64,000 nt of DNA from Bacillus sp. J37 (GTDB lineage Bacteria > Bacillota > Bacilli > Bacillales > Bacillaceae): assembly GCF_000518865.1 (NCBI RefSeq), contig NZ_JAEK01000019.1, positions 1 through 64,000 on the forward strand, written 5' to 3'. The translations under genes and the position numbers were made by a program. This document shows, in pieces, positions 40,486-50,647 of this stretch (positions are counted from its first letter, which is position 1; each line of letters starts with the position of its first letter). The notes under the pieces are model-generated. The model was not told the origin of the DNA, searched no databases, and saw nothing but the letters and a program-made list of their open reading frames with translations.

Positions 40486-42006
40486 ATGAGCGATTATATT
40501 TTAGAGATGAACCAGATATCAAAAGAATTTACAGGTGTGAAGGCGCTCTCTAATGTCAATTTTAAAGTGGAAAGAGGAGAAATCCACTTTTTAGTAGGAG
40601 AAAATGGAGCTGGTAAGTCAACTCTTATGAAGGTGCTTAGTGGTGTTTATCCATATGGAACCTACTCTGGAGATATCGTATTAAATAATGAAGTCCAAAA
40701 GTTTAACAAAATAAGTGATAGCGTAGATGTGGGAATTGTTATTATTTATCAAGAATTGGCGCTATTCCCTGATCTTTCTGTTTACGAAAATATATTTGCT
40801 GGTAATGAGATTCAAAAAGGTGGCGTTTTAAATTGGAATAAAGCCATCGTTGAAGCAAAGAAATTGTTAGATAAAGTAGGTTTGAAAGTAAATCCGGAAA
40901 CCTTAATTAAAGATTTAGGTGTAGGGAAACAGCAATTAGTGGAAATTGCGAAAGCTTTGAGTAAGGAAGTTAAATTATTGATTCTAGATGAACCAACAGC
41001 AGCACTAAATGAAGATGATAGTGAAAACCTTCTGCAATTATTACTAGAATTAAAAAAACAAGGAATCACATCCATCATGATTTCTCACAAATTGAAAGAA
41101 GTTACCGCGATCGCGGATAAGGCAACTGTCTTACGTGATGGGCAAACCATCTGTACGTTAGAAAGATCAAAAGGAGAAATTACCGAAGAATCCATTATCA
41201 AAAACATGGTTGGGCGTGAAATTGAAGATATTTATCCAAAACGGCCAAAGAAAGCTCTAGGTGAAAAGGTTCTTGAATTATCGAACTGGACGGCTTATGA
41301 TTCAAAGCTTGGACGAAACGTTGCCAACAATGTGAATATGCATGTAAAGCAAGGAGAAATCGTTGGTATTGCCGGACTAATGGGCTCAGGGAGAACAGAA
41401 CTTGCATTAAGCATTTTTGGAAATGCAGCAAAATATAAAATTCAAGGTGATTTATTTATAGAAGGGCAACCTGGAAAATTCAAACACCCTAGTGAAGCTA
41501 TAAAAGCAGGAATTGCTTATGTTACCGAAGATCGAAAAGGTGACGGACTGTTTTTACAACAGGATATCAAAAGCAACATTTCAATTGGAAACTTGAGAGA
41601 GATCTCCTCAAATGGAGTCGTTAATGAAAACGAAGAAAATGTGATTGCACAAGAATATAGAGAATCCCTAGGGATTAAAACACCGTCTTTACTACAGCTA
41701 GTTGGTAACTTAAGTGGTGGTAACCAACAGAAGGTGTCATTAGGAAAGTGGTTATTTGTAGGTCCAAAATTGTTAATCTTAGATGAGCCAACACGAGGAA
41801 TTGATGTTGGTGCTAAATTTGAAATTTATACAGTTATGAATGAACTGATTAATAAGGGCATGAGTATCATTATGATTTCATCAGAGCTTGGTGAAGTCCT
41901 TGGTATGAGCGATCGCGTTTATGTAATGGCTGAAGGTGAAATTAAAGGTGAATTATCTTCAGAGGAAGCCAGCCAAGAAAAGATCATGGAACTTGCGACG
42001 CAATAG
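40486..42006 (+). CDS. gguA: multiple-monosaccharide ABC transporter, ATP-binding protein (GguA/XylG-like)
   Basis: A 506-residue tandem ABC ATPase. The N-terminal half has Walker A GENGAGKST, signature LGVGKQQLVEIAKAL and LLILDEPTAAL. The C-terminal half has GLMGSGRTEL, LSGGNQQKVSLGKWL and LLILDEPTRGID. The GVYPYGTYSGDI insert after the first Walker A is typical of GguA/XylG. It starts after AAGGAGG and is followed 12 bp later by the permease. Confidence 0.93.
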   Translation: MSDYILEMNQISKEFTGVKALSNVNFKVERGEIHFLVGENGAGKSTLMKVLSGVYPYGTYSGDIVLNNEVQKFNKISDSVDVGIVIIYQELALFPDLSVYENIFAGNEIQKGGVLNWNKAIVEAKKLLDKVGLKVNPETLIKDLGVGKQQLVEIAKALSKEVKLLILDEPTAALNEDDSENLLQLLLELKKQGITSIMISHKLKEVTAIADKATVLRDGQTICTLERSKGEITEESIIKNMVGREIEDIYPKRPKKALGEKVLELSNWTAYDSKLGRNVANNVNMHVKQGEIVGIAGLMGSGRTELALSIFGNAAKYKIQGDLFIEGQPGKFKHPSEAIKAGIAYVTEDRKGDGLFLQQDIKSNISIGNLREISSNGVVNENEENVIAQEYRESLGIKTPSLLQLVGNLSGGNQQKVSLGKWLFVGPKLLILDEPTRGIDVGAKFEIYTVMNELINKGMSIIMISSELGEVLGMSDRVYVMAEGEIKGELSSEEASQEKIMELATQ

Positions 42007-42018
42007 GAGGCAAAAGAT

Positions 42019-43194
42019 ATGAAATATATTAATGAGCTAAAGGGATTAGTAAAACATAATATTCGTGATTATGGGATGTATATCGCATTAATTGTCATTA
42101 TGATCACGTTTCAAATACTTACAAATGGACTTTTCATGTCCTCTCGAAATATTAGTAATTTACTAGACTCAGCAGGATATATTGCTGTTCTAGCAGTCGG
42201 TGTTATGCTCGTTATCGTTATTCGACATATTGACTTATCGATTGGATTTTTAGCCGGCTTTCTTGGAGCATTAGCTGCTATTTTGTTAATGCAGTTTGGA
42301 ATGCCAGTCTTTATCGTCATCCCAATCATTCTAATTCTAGGTATTTGTGCTGGTTCGGTTACAGGTTTCTTAGTAGCTAAAGTTGGAATTCCAGCGTTCG
42401 TTGCTACTTTAGCTGGTTGGTTAATTTATCGTGGTGCGATTTTATTAGCAACAGAAAAATCAGGTACAATTATCGTTGATAATGATGCGTTTAATGCAAT
42501 TGGTAATGGATATATCCCTTCAATTGCTGAAGTGGGAGGCTTTCATTTACTATCACTACTTCTAGGTTTAGTTGGAATTTTATTTTACATCTATAGTGCG
42601 ATAACAAATCGTAAAAATAAAATCAAATACGAATTCGATGTTGTATCAAAACCTATTTTTATTTTACAATTACTTTTTGTTTCAGGAATAATGGCTTATA
42701 TTACTTGGCTACTAGCTGGATATAATGGTTTCTCATGGACTGTTATTATTATTCTCGTGGTTGTTCTTGTCTATCATTTTATTACAACAAAAACAGTAAT
42801 TGGCCGTCATATTTATTCGGTAGGTAGTAACCCAGAAGCGGCACATCTTACTGGTATTAATGTAAGTAAAATTACGTTTTTAGTATTTGGTTCAATGGGT
42901 ATGCTTTCGGCTTTATCTGGTATTTTATTCACAGCACGTTTACAATCAGCTACTACAACAGCTGGTACATTATTTGAGCTTGATGCGATTGCCGCAGCAT
43001 TCGTTGGTGGGGTTTCCGCTGCGGGTGGTGTTGGTAAAGTAACAGGAGCAGTTATTGGTGCAATCGTTATGGCGACTTTAACAAATGGTATGAATTTATT
43101 AGGTGTTGGAATCGCACCTCAATATATGATTCGTGGTGGAGTACTTGCGCTTGCAGTAATCTTCGACGTAATGACACGTAAACAAAGAGCTTAA
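42019..43194 (+). CDS. gguB: multiple-monosaccharide ABC transporter, permease (GguB/XylH-like)
   Basis: A 391-residue permease, longer than RbsC because of an extra helical insert around residues 170-250, as in GguB/XylH proteins. Conserved segments include RHIDLSIGFLAGFLGALAA, VGSNPEAAHLTGINVSK and FVGGVSAAGGVGKVTGAVIG. The RBS is AGGAGG. It ends the importer operon before a strong terminator. Confidence 0.92.
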   Translation: MKYINELKGLVKHNIRDYGMYIALIVIMITFQILTNGLFMSSRNISNLLDSAGYIAVLAVGVMLVIVIRHIDLSIGFLAGFLGALAAILLMQFGMPVFIVIPIILILGICAGSVTGFLVAKVGIPAFVATLAGWLIYRGAILLATEKSGTIIVDNDAFNAIGNGYIPSIAEVGGFHLLSLLLGLVGILFYIYSAITNRKNKIKYEFDVVSKPIFILQLLFVSGIMAYITWLLAGYNGFSWTVIIILVVVLVYHFITTKTVIGRHIYSVGSNPEAAHLTGINVSKITFLVFGSMGMLSALSGILFTARLQSATTTAGTLFELDAIAAAFVGGVSAAGGVGKVTGAVIGAIVMATLTNGMNLLGVGIAPQYMIRGGVLALAVIFDVMTRKQRA

Positions 43195-43212
43195 TTTAAA
43201 AAATGCTGGGGA

Positions 43213-43247
43213 AAACCCCTTGTCCATGAGGGACAAGGGGTTTTTCT
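43213..43247 (+). terminator. terminator of the ChvE-GguAB operon
   Basis: AACCCCTTGTCC pairs perfectly with GGACAAGGGGTT, followed by TTTCT. Some readthrough into the chemoreceptor gene 25 bp downstream is possible. Confidence 0.9.
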
Positions 43248-43271
43248 ATAGATAGGGAAAGAGGTGTTAGT

Positions 43272-44981
43272 ATGAAGAAGAAGCCTTTTTACAGATTTAA
43301 GTTAAAGTCAATAAGAGCAAAGATACTAATTGGATTCTCATTTGTCATTTTGTTAACGATTGCTTTTGGAGCCTATAATTTTATGGCATCTAAATCAATT
43401 AATTCTGATGCCAAGAATATCATTAACCACCAAATCCCTTTGTTAATTGCTGATGAAACATTAGGCCAAAACATGTCGGAACGAATTGGGCTAGTAAGAG
43501 GATATATTTTAACAGGAAAACAAGAGTATATTGATCAATTTAATATTTATACAGAAAAAAGTCGAGCAGTGGAGGAAACAGCATTAAAAATCAATGACTC
43601 AGAGGATTTTGAACTATTAGTAGCAAAAAGCTTAGAGTGGGAAGAACTTGTTAATGAAGAAGTGTTTGCTGTTTATAAAAGTGGAAAAGAAGAGCTAGCG
43701 AAGGAGAAGTTAGAGGGAGCAGTTCGGGTAGCTGCTGATGAAATCATGAATGGTTATCGATATCAAATTAATAATCGAGAAAAAATGATCCAAGGTGCTG
43801 GGAACAACTTACTTACCAATAATGAAACAAACATTAAGATGGGGGTGACGGTTTCTATTGTTGTTGCCTTTATAGGTATTATTATCGCTATTTTTATGTC
43901 ATCTATTATTTCAAAGCCTATTCAAACCGTTACAAATCGAGTGGGGTTACTTGCTAAAGGAGATCTAAGTCAAAAGCCAATTGAGACGAAATCCCTCGAT
44001 GAAATTGGACGTTTATTTGCTGCAACTAACCAAATGAGTGAGAACATTAAGGTATTGTTACAAGAGATTCAATTCGTTTCAGAATCCGTATCAGCACAAA
44101 GTGAAGAACTTACACAATCTGCATTTGAAGTAAAAGAGGGAAGCAGTCAAATTGCCTTAACGATGCAGGTACTGTCTTCAGAATCGGAAGGACAAGCTAA
44201 CACCACAAGCGAGTTAGCGTCTGCAATGAAGGTTTTTTCCGGTAAGATAAACGAAGCAAGCCAAAGTGGGAAAGAAGTGTTTCAATCTTCTCAACATGTA
44301 ATTGAATTGACAGAAACGGGAAGTAAATTAATGTTCGCTTCTATTGAGCAAATGGGCACGATCCATTCTATTGTAAAAGATGCGGTAGAAAAAGTGAAAA
44401 CACTAGAAAAGCAGTCAGAAGAAATCACCAAACTTGTTGGAGTTATTAAGGACATCGCTGACCAAACGAACCTACTTGCCCTAAATGCTGCAATAGAAGC
44501 AGCAAGAGCAGGAGAGCATGGTAAGGGATTCTCAGTAGTTGCGAATGAAGTGAGAAGACTTGCAGAACAAGTTTCCTTGTCTGTCGAGGATATTACTTTC
44601 ATTGTAAGGAATATTCAATCTGAATCTACTTTTATGACAGACTCTTTACAGTCCGGTTATAAGGAAGTGGAAAAGGGAACAAATCAAATTAAATCTACTG
44701 GCGAGACATTCGAGAAAATTAATCAGGCCTTATTGGAAATGACTAAAGGAGTACAATTTATCTCAGGAAATCTTAGCATGATAGAGGACAATAGTGATGA
44801 AATCAATCATTCGATTGAAGAAATTGCAACAGTTTCGGAAGGAGCAGCAGCAGGGATTGAGCAAACGGCTGCATCGGTACAACAAACAAGTAACTCAATG
44901 GAGCAAGTAGCTACAAGTTCTGATCGATTAGCCAAATCAGCTGAAACGTTATTCAAACAAGTTGGACGATTTAAAATATAA
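43272..44981 (+). CDS. methyl-accepting chemotaxis protein
   Basis: A 569-residue chemoreceptor with two membrane helices (about residues 16-36 and 190-212) and a four-helix-bundle periplasmic-type sensor domain. A HAMP domain follows ([21 protein letters not shown]). The signalling tip is [21 protein letters not shown], with [12 protein letters not shown] after it. The RBS is GAAAGAGG. No separate promoter was found between the terminator at 43213 and its start, so it may depend on readthrough. Its place right after a ChvE-type importer suggests taxis toward the same sugar via the binding protein, an inference. Confidence 0.9.
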   Translation: MKKKPFYRFKLKSIRAKILIGFSFVILLTIAFGAYNFMASKSINSDAKNIINHQIPLLIADETLGQNMSERIGLVRGYILTGKQEYIDQFNIYTEKSRAVEETALKINDSEDFELLVAKSLEWEELVNEEVFAVYKSGKEELAKEKLEGAVRVAADEIMNGYRYQINNREKMIQGAGNNLLTNNETNIKMGVTVSIVVAFIGIIIAIFMSSIISKPIQTVTNRVGLLAKGDLSQKPIETKSLDEIGRLFAATNQMSENIKVLLQEIQFVSESVSAQSEELTQSAFEVKEGSSQIALTMQVLSSESEGQANTTSELASAMKVFSGKINEASQSGKEVFQSSQHVIELTETGSKLMFASIEQMGTIHSIVKDAVEKVKTLEKQSEEITKLVGVIKDIADQTNLLALNAAIEAARAGEHGKGFSVVANEVRRLAEQVSLSVEDITFIVRNIQSESTFMTDSLQSGYKEVEKGTNQIKSTGETFEKINQALLEMTKGVQFISGNLSMIEDNSDEINHSIEEIATVSEGAAAGIEQTAASVQQTSNSMEQVATSSDRLAKSAETLFKQVGRFKI

Positions 44982-45274
44982 GGTTACCGTCTTGCAAAAT
45001 GGCTTTTCCTCGTCCGGTATTCCTTTATTCACTAAGATCTTTTCTTAATAGTCTGTTTCTAAAATTTGCTCCAAGTACAATTATGCAGTATCTTTAAGGT
45101 GAATCCTTAAGGAAACAGATGTGCGTAAGACGTTCTTTATGTGCAATTGTTGGAGCGCAAAAATGAGGCAACAAGTAGAACGGATAGAATACTGCCAACC
45201 TATTTAAGAAAGCAAGGGAAGATTGTGTTTAAAGGCACTGATACTATTGGAATAAACTTGATGGAGGACATAGG

Positions 45275-46267
45275 ATGCTTTTTATAGATAATAAAGGAAT
45301 CACAGACCCAAGAATAAATTTAGCTATTGAGGAGTATGCAGTAAAACATTTAGATTCAAATCAAACCTATTTATTATTTTACATAAATGAACCTTCAATC
45401 ATTATTGGGAAAAACCAAAACACCATTGAAGAAATTAATACTTCTTATGTGGAAGAAAATCATATTCATGTTGTAAGAAGGTTGTCTGGTGGCGGTGCTG
45501 TTTACCATGATGAAGGAAATTTGAATTTTAGTTTTATTACGAAAGATGATGGAGACAGTTTTCATAACTTTAAAAAGTTTACTGAACCTGTCGTACAAGC
45601 GCTTGGAAAACTCGGTGTAAAAGCAGAGTTGAGTGGAAGAAACGATATCATAGCTGGAGATAGTCGTAAGATTTCCGGGAATGCTCAATTTTCAACTAAA
45701 GGAAGAATGTTTTCGCATGGTACATTATTATTTGACTCAGAAATTGATAGTGTCGTTGCTGCGTTAAAAGTTAGAAAAGATAAAATTGAGTCAAAAGGAA
45801 TTAAATCTATTCGGAGTCGAGTAGCAAATATTAGTGAATATTTAAACGAACGTATTACGATTGAACAATTTAGAGAGCTTTTGCTTCGCTATATCTTCAA
45901 CGGAACTGATTCGATTCCAACCTATGACCTTACAGAGGATGATTGGAAAAATATTAATCAAATCTCGGAAGAACGTTATCAAAACTGGGATTGGAATTAT
46001 GGAAAATCACCGAAATTTAACTATCAGCACTCACACCGGTTTCCAGTTGGTCAAATTGATATTCGACTTGAAGTACAAAAGGGCATCATAGAAAATTGTA
46101 AAATATATGGTGACTTTTTCGGCGCTGTTGATGTTGAAGAAGTGGAAAATAGATTAATTGGTGCACGTTATGAAAAAGAAGCGATTAAAGAAGTATTTGA
46201 TAACATTGATGTTAAAAAATATTTCGGGAATATTGAAAAAGCAGATTTAATTCATTTATTTTATTAA
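45275..46267 (+). CDS. lplJ: lipoate-protein ligase
   Basis: A 330-residue LplA/LplJ-type ligase. It contains the lipoate/biotin ligase core: IIIGKNQNTIEEIN, the HVVRRLSGGGAVYHDEGNLNFSF stretch (key core RRLSGGGAVYHD), GRNDI and ISGNAQFSTKGRMFSHGTLL with the catalytic lysine region. A C-terminal accessory domain is present. It activates lipoate with ATP and attaches it to E2/GcvH proteins in the cytoplasm. Length matches B. subtilis LplJ (331). The RBS ATGGAGG precedes the ATG, and the gene stands alone. Confidence 0.93.
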   Translation: MLFIDNKGITDPRINLAIEEYAVKHLDSNQTYLLFYINEPSIIIGKNQNTIEEINTSYVEENHIHVVRRLSGGGAVYHDEGNLNFSFITKDDGDSFHNFKKFTEPVVQALGKLGVKAELSGRNDIIAGDSRKISGNAQFSTKGRMFSHGTLLFDSEIDSVVAALKVRKDKIESKGIKSIRSRVANISEYLNERITIEQFRELLLRYIFNGTDSIPTYDLTEDDWKNINQISEERYQNWDWNYGKSPKFNYQHSHRFPVGQIDIRLEVQKGIIENCKIYGDFFGAVDVEEVENRLIGARYEKEAIKEVFDNIDVKKYFGNIEKADLIHLFY

Positions 46268-46279
46268 TAGACCGTGATA

Positions 46280-46325
46280 TTGACGCCTTCATTCCTTGGT
46301 AGTATAGGAATAAGGCGTCTTTTTA
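46280..46325. terminator. bidirectional terminator between lplJ and the LysR gene
   Basis: GACGCCTT pairs with AAGGCGTC and ATTCC with GGAAT further in, followed by TTTTTAT on the plus strand. Confidence 0.8.
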
Positions 46326-46338
46326 TCATGAAGAAACA

Positions 46339-47238
46339 TCATAAGGAATTCGTAAATTTTGACTGAATTTCTTTTAAAAACATATCAGCTGCAGCAGAAA
46401 AAACCTGATGCTTCTTCCATACAATATTTAAGCCAGCTTCAAGTCTTGGCTTTAGAGGTTTAAAACAAAGGTTACTGTCACTAGATGTATTCACTAGTTT
46501 ATCAATAGTTACAGCATAGCCAATGCCCTCTTCAACCATAATGGCAGCATTATAGAGAAGATTGTATGTCGTCACGACGTTTAATTTATCAAAATCTTCA
46601 CCAAACCAATCTACAAATTCATTCTTAGATAAGGTCTGTTTTATAGCCTGTCGTGAAAAGATTAGTGGAATATTTAATAAATCAGCTGCTCCAATAGTAT
46701 CTTTGGAAGCAAGAGGACTGTCTTTCCTCATAACAACACCCCAAACATCTTTGGCGGGAATATCGATATAATTGTATTTTGATAAATCAGCTGGTTCAAT
46801 TAGAATACAAAAGTCAAGCAATCCCTTGTCAAGACGTTCCGTCACATCATCTTCGTTTCCACTGTAGAGGTGATACCTTATATTTGGATACCGTACTTGT
46901 AAATCTTTTGCTACCCGTGCAATCTGTTTCATGGCTTCTGTTTCCCCACTACCTATGTAAACATCACCACTTATGGTTTCTTCCATGGAATGAAATTCTG
47001 CCTCTAATTTTTCGACCATATCAACGATTTCTTCTGCTCTTTTTCGCAGGAGCATTCCTTCATCTGTGAGAATGATACTGTGACTACTGCGGGTAAATAG
47101 TTTTTTTCCTAACTCTTGTTCAAGATCTTTTAATTGTCTTGACAATGTTGGTTGTGTAACATGCAAAAAATCAGCAGCACCCGTAATGCTTCCTTCTCTT
47201 GCAACCGTAAGGAAATATCGCAAAACTCTAAATTCCAT
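46339..47238 (-). CDS. LysR-family transcriptional regulator
   Basis: A 299-residue LysR protein. The N-terminal winged HTH is MEFRVLRYFLTVAREGSITGAADFLHVTQPTLSRQLKDLE (key cores SITGAADFLHVTQPTLSRQL). An effector-binding domain of two lobes follows. It is divergent from an MFS exporter/aldo-keto reductase pair, separated by about 240 bp, and so probably controls that pair. Confidence 0.9.
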   Translation of the reverse strand: MEFRVLRYFLTVAREGSITGAADFLHVTQPTLSRQLKDLEQELGKKLFTRSSHSIILTDEGMLLRKRAEEIVDMVEKLEAEFHSMEETISGDVYIGSGETEAMKQIARVAKDLQVRYPNIRYHLYSGNEDDVTERLDKGLLDFCILIEPADLSKYNYIDIPAKDVWGVVMRKDSPLASKDTIGAADLLNIPLIFSRQAIKQTLSKNEFVDWFGEDFDKLNVVTTYNLLYNAAIMVEEGIGYAVTIDKLVNTSSDSNLCFKPLKPRLEAGLNIVWKKHQVFSAAADMFLKEIQSKFTNSL

Positions 47239-47480
47239 CTGAACGCTCCTCCCTTATCAGTTTTAGTATAAATTTTTAATGAATGCTTATCAAGCATATC
47301 ATGATATGAGATATAGGTATTGGCTATGTGAAATAGGCCCAGTTAGAATAAATAAAGAAGGATGAAGACAACAGGATGTTATCTACTATATTTGAGTTAA
47401 TTCCTTTAAAAGAAAATGAAAATTAAATGTCCCTATGCTTTTATTGGGAGCATTTTATTTTGAGATAGGAGTTGTTTTTA

Positions 47481-48668
47481 ATGAAAGGTAATAAATTGTT
47501 GATTTTCATATTAACCATTGGTGTTTTTGGCATCTTAAATACGGAGATGGGGGTGATTGGATTATTGCCTTCCATTGCTGATAACTTCAATGTCAGCATA
47601 GCAACAGCAGGATTAACGGTGAGTCTTTTTGCTTTAGCAATTGCTATATCCGGACCAACGATGCCGTTATTGTTATCCGGGATCAATCGGAAGAAGGTCA
47701 TGTTACTTGTACTAAGTGTTTTCGTTGTCGGAAACATCGCATCCGTTTTTGTAACGGACTTTATCTTTCTATTAATCATTCGGATCGCGCTAGCTCTTTT
47801 TCATCCGGTTTACTGTTCTATGGCATTTACAGTAGCCGCTTCCTCAGTAAAACCTGAAGAAGCTCCAAAAGCTGTTTCGAAAGTATTCATAGGAATATCT
47901 GCCGGAATGGTAGCAGGCGTCCCGATTGCAAGTTTTATCGATAATGCTGTTTCGTATGAAATGGCGATGGCCTTCTTTGCTATAGTAAATGTATTTGTAT
48001 TGGTCGCTACATTCATTTTCGTACCGTCTATGCCTGTTGAGGACAGACAATCTTACGGTGAACAACTTGCTGTATTAAAAAAATCTATTATATGGGTTTC
48101 TATAGCAGCAGTCGTTTTACTCAATGCCTCTGTATTCGGGGTATATAGTTATATTGCTGAGTACCTGGAAACTGTTACTGAAATGTCTTCAAATATGATC
48201 AGTTTAACGTTATTCGTGTTCGGTGGGGCAAATATTATTGGAAACATCGTTGCTGGGAAGATGCTTACTAATCATCCAATTAAGTCCATCTTATCTTTTC
48301 CTTTATTATTGAGTATCGTTTACATCCTTTTATTCTTCATTGGAGAGTTTGCCGTGCTTATGGTCATCATCACGTTCCTTTGGGGAATATTGGCTGGAGG
48401 GATTATGGCTAATATTAATCAATATTTGATCTCTTCTTCAGCTCCAGAAGCTCCTGATTTCGCGAATGGTTTATTTATATCTGCCTGTAACGTAGGTACA
48501 ACAGTTGGCGCAGCTGCAGGTGGGTTACTTATATCAGAAATGGGTACACAATACGTTGTATTAGTGGGAATCTTATCATTGATTTTAAGTTTGGTCATTA
48601 TTTTACTTAGAAACTACAGTTTTAGTTCTTCAAAACAAGTTTCTAAATCTGCTCTGGTCCGAGATTAG
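47481..48668 (+). CDS. MFS transporter, DHA1-type (AraJ/YdhP-like)
   Basis: A 395-residue, twelve-helix major facilitator. The N-terminal half has GILNTEMGVIGLLPSIADNFNVSIATAG, and the loop 2-3 region contains LLLSGINRKKVM, as in arabinose-efflux/DHA1 proteins. The ATG at 47481 is preferred to TTG 47472, which is too close to AGGAG. It probably exports a small metabolite or drug. The next gene, an aldo/keto reductase, follows within 27 bp. Confidence 0.88.
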   Translation: MKGNKLLIFILTIGVFGILNTEMGVIGLLPSIADNFNVSIATAGLTVSLFALAIAISGPTMPLLLSGINRKKVMLLVLSVFVVGNIASVFVTDFIFLLIIRIALALFHPVYCSMAFTVAASSVKPEEAPKAVSKVFIGISAGMVAGVPIASFIDNAVSYEMAMAFFAIVNVFVLVATFIFVPSMPVEDRQSYGEQLAVLKKSIIWVSIAAVVLLNASVFGVYSYIAEYLETVTEMSSNMISLTLFVFGGANIIGNIVAGKMLTNHPIKSILSFPLLLSIVYILLFFIGEFAVLMVIITFLWGILAGGIMANINQYLISSSAPEAPDFANGLFISACNVGTTVGAAAGGLLISEMGTQYVVLVGILSLILSLVIILLRNYSFSSSKQVSKSALVRD

Positions 48669-48695
48669 AAAATTTCTAGATAAGGAGTGAAAAAA

Positions 48696-49544
48696 TTGAA
48701 TAAAGTAAAAATTTCAGGAAGAAAAGTTTTTCCCATTGGCCTAGGCACTTATAATATGGGTGATAAAGCAGATACATTTGAACAAGAAGTAGAAGCAATA
48801 AGAGTTGGTCTTGATCATGGCGTTCAAGTTATTGATACTGCAGAAATGTATGGAGATGGAAATGCAGAGAGATTAGTAGCACATGCAATTAAGCCTTATA
48901 ACCGTGAAGAATTATTTCTCATTTCAAAAGTTCTTCCTTCAAACGCCTCAAAAAAGCAAATACCGATCAGTGTAGAAAATAGTTTGAAAAGATTAAATAC
49001 TGATTATGTAGATCAATACATACTCCATTGGAAAGGTTCTATTCCGATTGAAGAAACGATTGAAGCCTTGGAGAAAGTAAAAAGTGAGGGGAAAATAAAA
49101 TCATGGGGAGTATCGAATTTAGATGTTGATGACTTAGAAAAAATAATGAAATTACCTGATGGAATAAAATGTGAATCAAATCAAGTCCGTTATAATTTGG
49201 GAGATCGAGGGATTGAATTCGATTTAATGCCTATGATGAGCAAACTTGAAATGCCATTAATCGCGTATGCTCCAGTTGCTCGTGGTGATCGATTGGGTAC
49301 TAATCTAACGAAACAAAAAGTTTTAAAGGAAATTGCTGAAAAACATCATGCAACTTTTTTTCGAATTTTATTGGCATGGTGTATTCGAAATGGAAAAACA
49401 ATTGCTATCCCACAATCTAGTAAAACTGCTCATGTAATAGATAATGTGAAAGCTGCTGAGATTCATTTAACACAGCAGGATTTGAGGCAAATAGACTCAG
49501 TCTATCCAAAACCTAGTATGAAACAGCCACTTGCTTTGTGGTAG
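48696..49544 (+). CDS. aldo/keto reductase
   Basis: A 282-residue AKR barrel. The active-site tetrad is visible: Asp in VIDTAEMYGDG, the Tyr of that segment, Lys in LFLISKVLPS and His in YILHWKG. The C-terminal cofactor region reads IAIPQSSKTAHVIDNVKA. The TTG at 48696 is chosen because AAGGAG lies 8 nt upstream; a GTG at 48687 overlaps that site. It resembles YeaE-type methylglyoxal/aldehyde reductases. It is co-transcribed with the MFS gene. Confidence 0.88.
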   Translation: MNKVKISGRKVFPIGLGTYNMGDKADTFEQEVEAIRVGLDHGVQVIDTAEMYGDGNAERLVAHAIKPYNREELFLISKVLPSNASKKQIPISVENSLKRLNTDYVDQYILHWKGSIPIEETIEALEKVKSEGKIKSWGVSNLDVDDLEKIMKLPDGIKCESNQVRYNLGDRGIEFDLMPMMSKLEMPLIAYAPVARGDRLGTNLTKQKVLKEIAEKHHATFFRILLAWCIRNGKTIAIPQSSKTAHVIDNVKAAEIHLTQQDLRQIDSVYPKPSMKQPLALW

Positions 49545-49647
49545 AAGAGAATGTTCGGGTACTTGGAAAAGGCAAATTTTTAATTAATTCAAAAGATGAA
49601 ACTAATTTAAAGAATCAACGTCAAATTTTAAAAAGAGGAGGTATTCA

Positions 49648-49980
49648 TTGTACAAATTCATTCTTATACCACTGTTCATTTCTTTATCAATCATTTTACT
49701 TGGTTGTCAATCAAAAGAAAATGTATCGATTGAGATGGTTGCATTTAATAGCCTTACAGATGAAGAACAAGATTTAATCCCAGTGAGCCCGAAAGACTCA
49801 ATTGTAAAGAAAGTAACTGTATCGGGTGATATAGAAACATTCATTGATGATAACTATCAAAAGGACGAAGTTTATTCTGTATCATTTAATCATTCCCAAA
49901 TGAATTCTTCTGAAAGCCTTGTGGTGTTTGTTGATTTGGACAAGAAAACGGTCGTTGGGAAAGGAATTATCGGGAAATAA
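49648..49980 (+). CDS. small lipoprotein of unknown function
   Basis: A 110-residue protein starting at TTG after AGAGGAGGT. It has a lipoprotein signal peptide with lipobox ILLGC (Cys20). The rest is a compact mixed alpha/beta domain (ESLVVFVDLDKKTVVGKGIIGK at the end; key core VVFVDLDKKTVVGKG). No family was recognised. It may be co-transcribed with the aldo/keto reductase about 100 bp upstream. Confidence 0.75.
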   Translation: MYKFILIPLFISLSIILLGCQSKENVSIEMVAFNSLTDEEQDLIPVSPKDSIVKKVTVSGDIETFIDDNYQKDEVYSVSFNHSQMNSSESLVVFVDLDKKTVVGKGIIGK

Positions 49981-50046
49981 ATAAATTGTTTTTTCTTCAT
50001 CATAATGTGTTTCTGAAACATAACAAAAAATAGTAGCTCAATAAAG

Positions 50047-50099
50047 CAGAAAACAAGCTGTATTTCATCAATGTCTATGAAATCCAGCTTGTTTTCTGT
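50047..50099. terminator. bidirectional terminator between the lipoprotein and MerR genes
   Basis: AGAAAACAAGCTG pairs with CAGCTTGTTTTCT, and ATTTCAT with ATGAAAT inside. A long stem shared by converging transcripts. Confidence 0.8.
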
Positions 50100-50512
50100 T
50101 AATTAGTAATCTCTATTTTTCCCTTTTTATGAATATCTTCTGTCCCGGCATCCAACGCAGTCTTGTAATAAGTGCATTTATGTTCGATCAGCTCCATTGT
50201 TTTTTTCAGTTCCTCCATCTGTGCTTCTACAGTGGCTTTTCGTTCTATAAACATGTCATATCTTTGTTGTAATGTGGAATCCCCGCCAGAACACCAATCG
50301 ATGAAATGTTTAATTTCCTTAATAGGCATTCCAGTGGACTTAAGACATTCAATAACCTTTAAAGCACTGATATCGGATTCTTTGAAAATCCTTGTTCCGC
50401 TTGATGTCCGTTCTACAAAAGGCATAAGCCCCTCTTTGTCATAGTAACGCAAGGTATACACTGTTAGATCTAATTCTTTTGCTACTTCACTGATAGAATA
50501 TGTTTTCATCAT
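50099..50512 (-). CDS. adhR: MerR-family regulator, AdhR/NmlR-like
   Basis: A 137-residue MerR protein. The HTH reads YSISEVAKELDLTVYTLRYYDKEGLMPF (key cores ISEVAKELDLTVYTLRYYDK). A coiled-coil dimerisation helix follows. A cysteine lies in the linker (FIDWCSGG) and another in HKCTYY. In B. subtilis AdhR, a single conserved Cys senses aldehydes and quinones. The divergent alcohol dehydrogenase and the GTTAAC-centred dyads in the gap support the AdhR assignment. Confidence 0.8.
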   Translation of the reverse strand: MMKTYSISEVAKELDLTVYTLRYYDKEGLMPFVERTSSGTRIFKESDISALKVIECLKSTGMPIKEIKHFIDWCSGGDSTLQQRYDMFIERKATVEAQMEELKKTMELIEHKCTYYKTALDAGTEDIHKKGKIEITN

Positions 50513-50540
50513 ATCTCTCCCCTATTATTAAAGGATATGA

Positions 50541-50560
50541 ACCTCGAGTTAACTCTATAT
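50541..50560. promoter_or_regulatory. AdhR-type dyad near the merR start
   Basis: CTCGAGTTAACTCTA contains the perfect palindrome GAGTTAACTC (50546-50555) and resembles the site at 50648. It would allow autoregulation of the MerR gene. Confidence 0.5.
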
Positions 50561-50647
50561 TTTGTGAAGTTTATCACGGGATTTAGTGGATGTCAAAGTC
50601 AATTTAAAGTGAATGTTGAAATTTTCAAAAAGAATAATATATATCAC

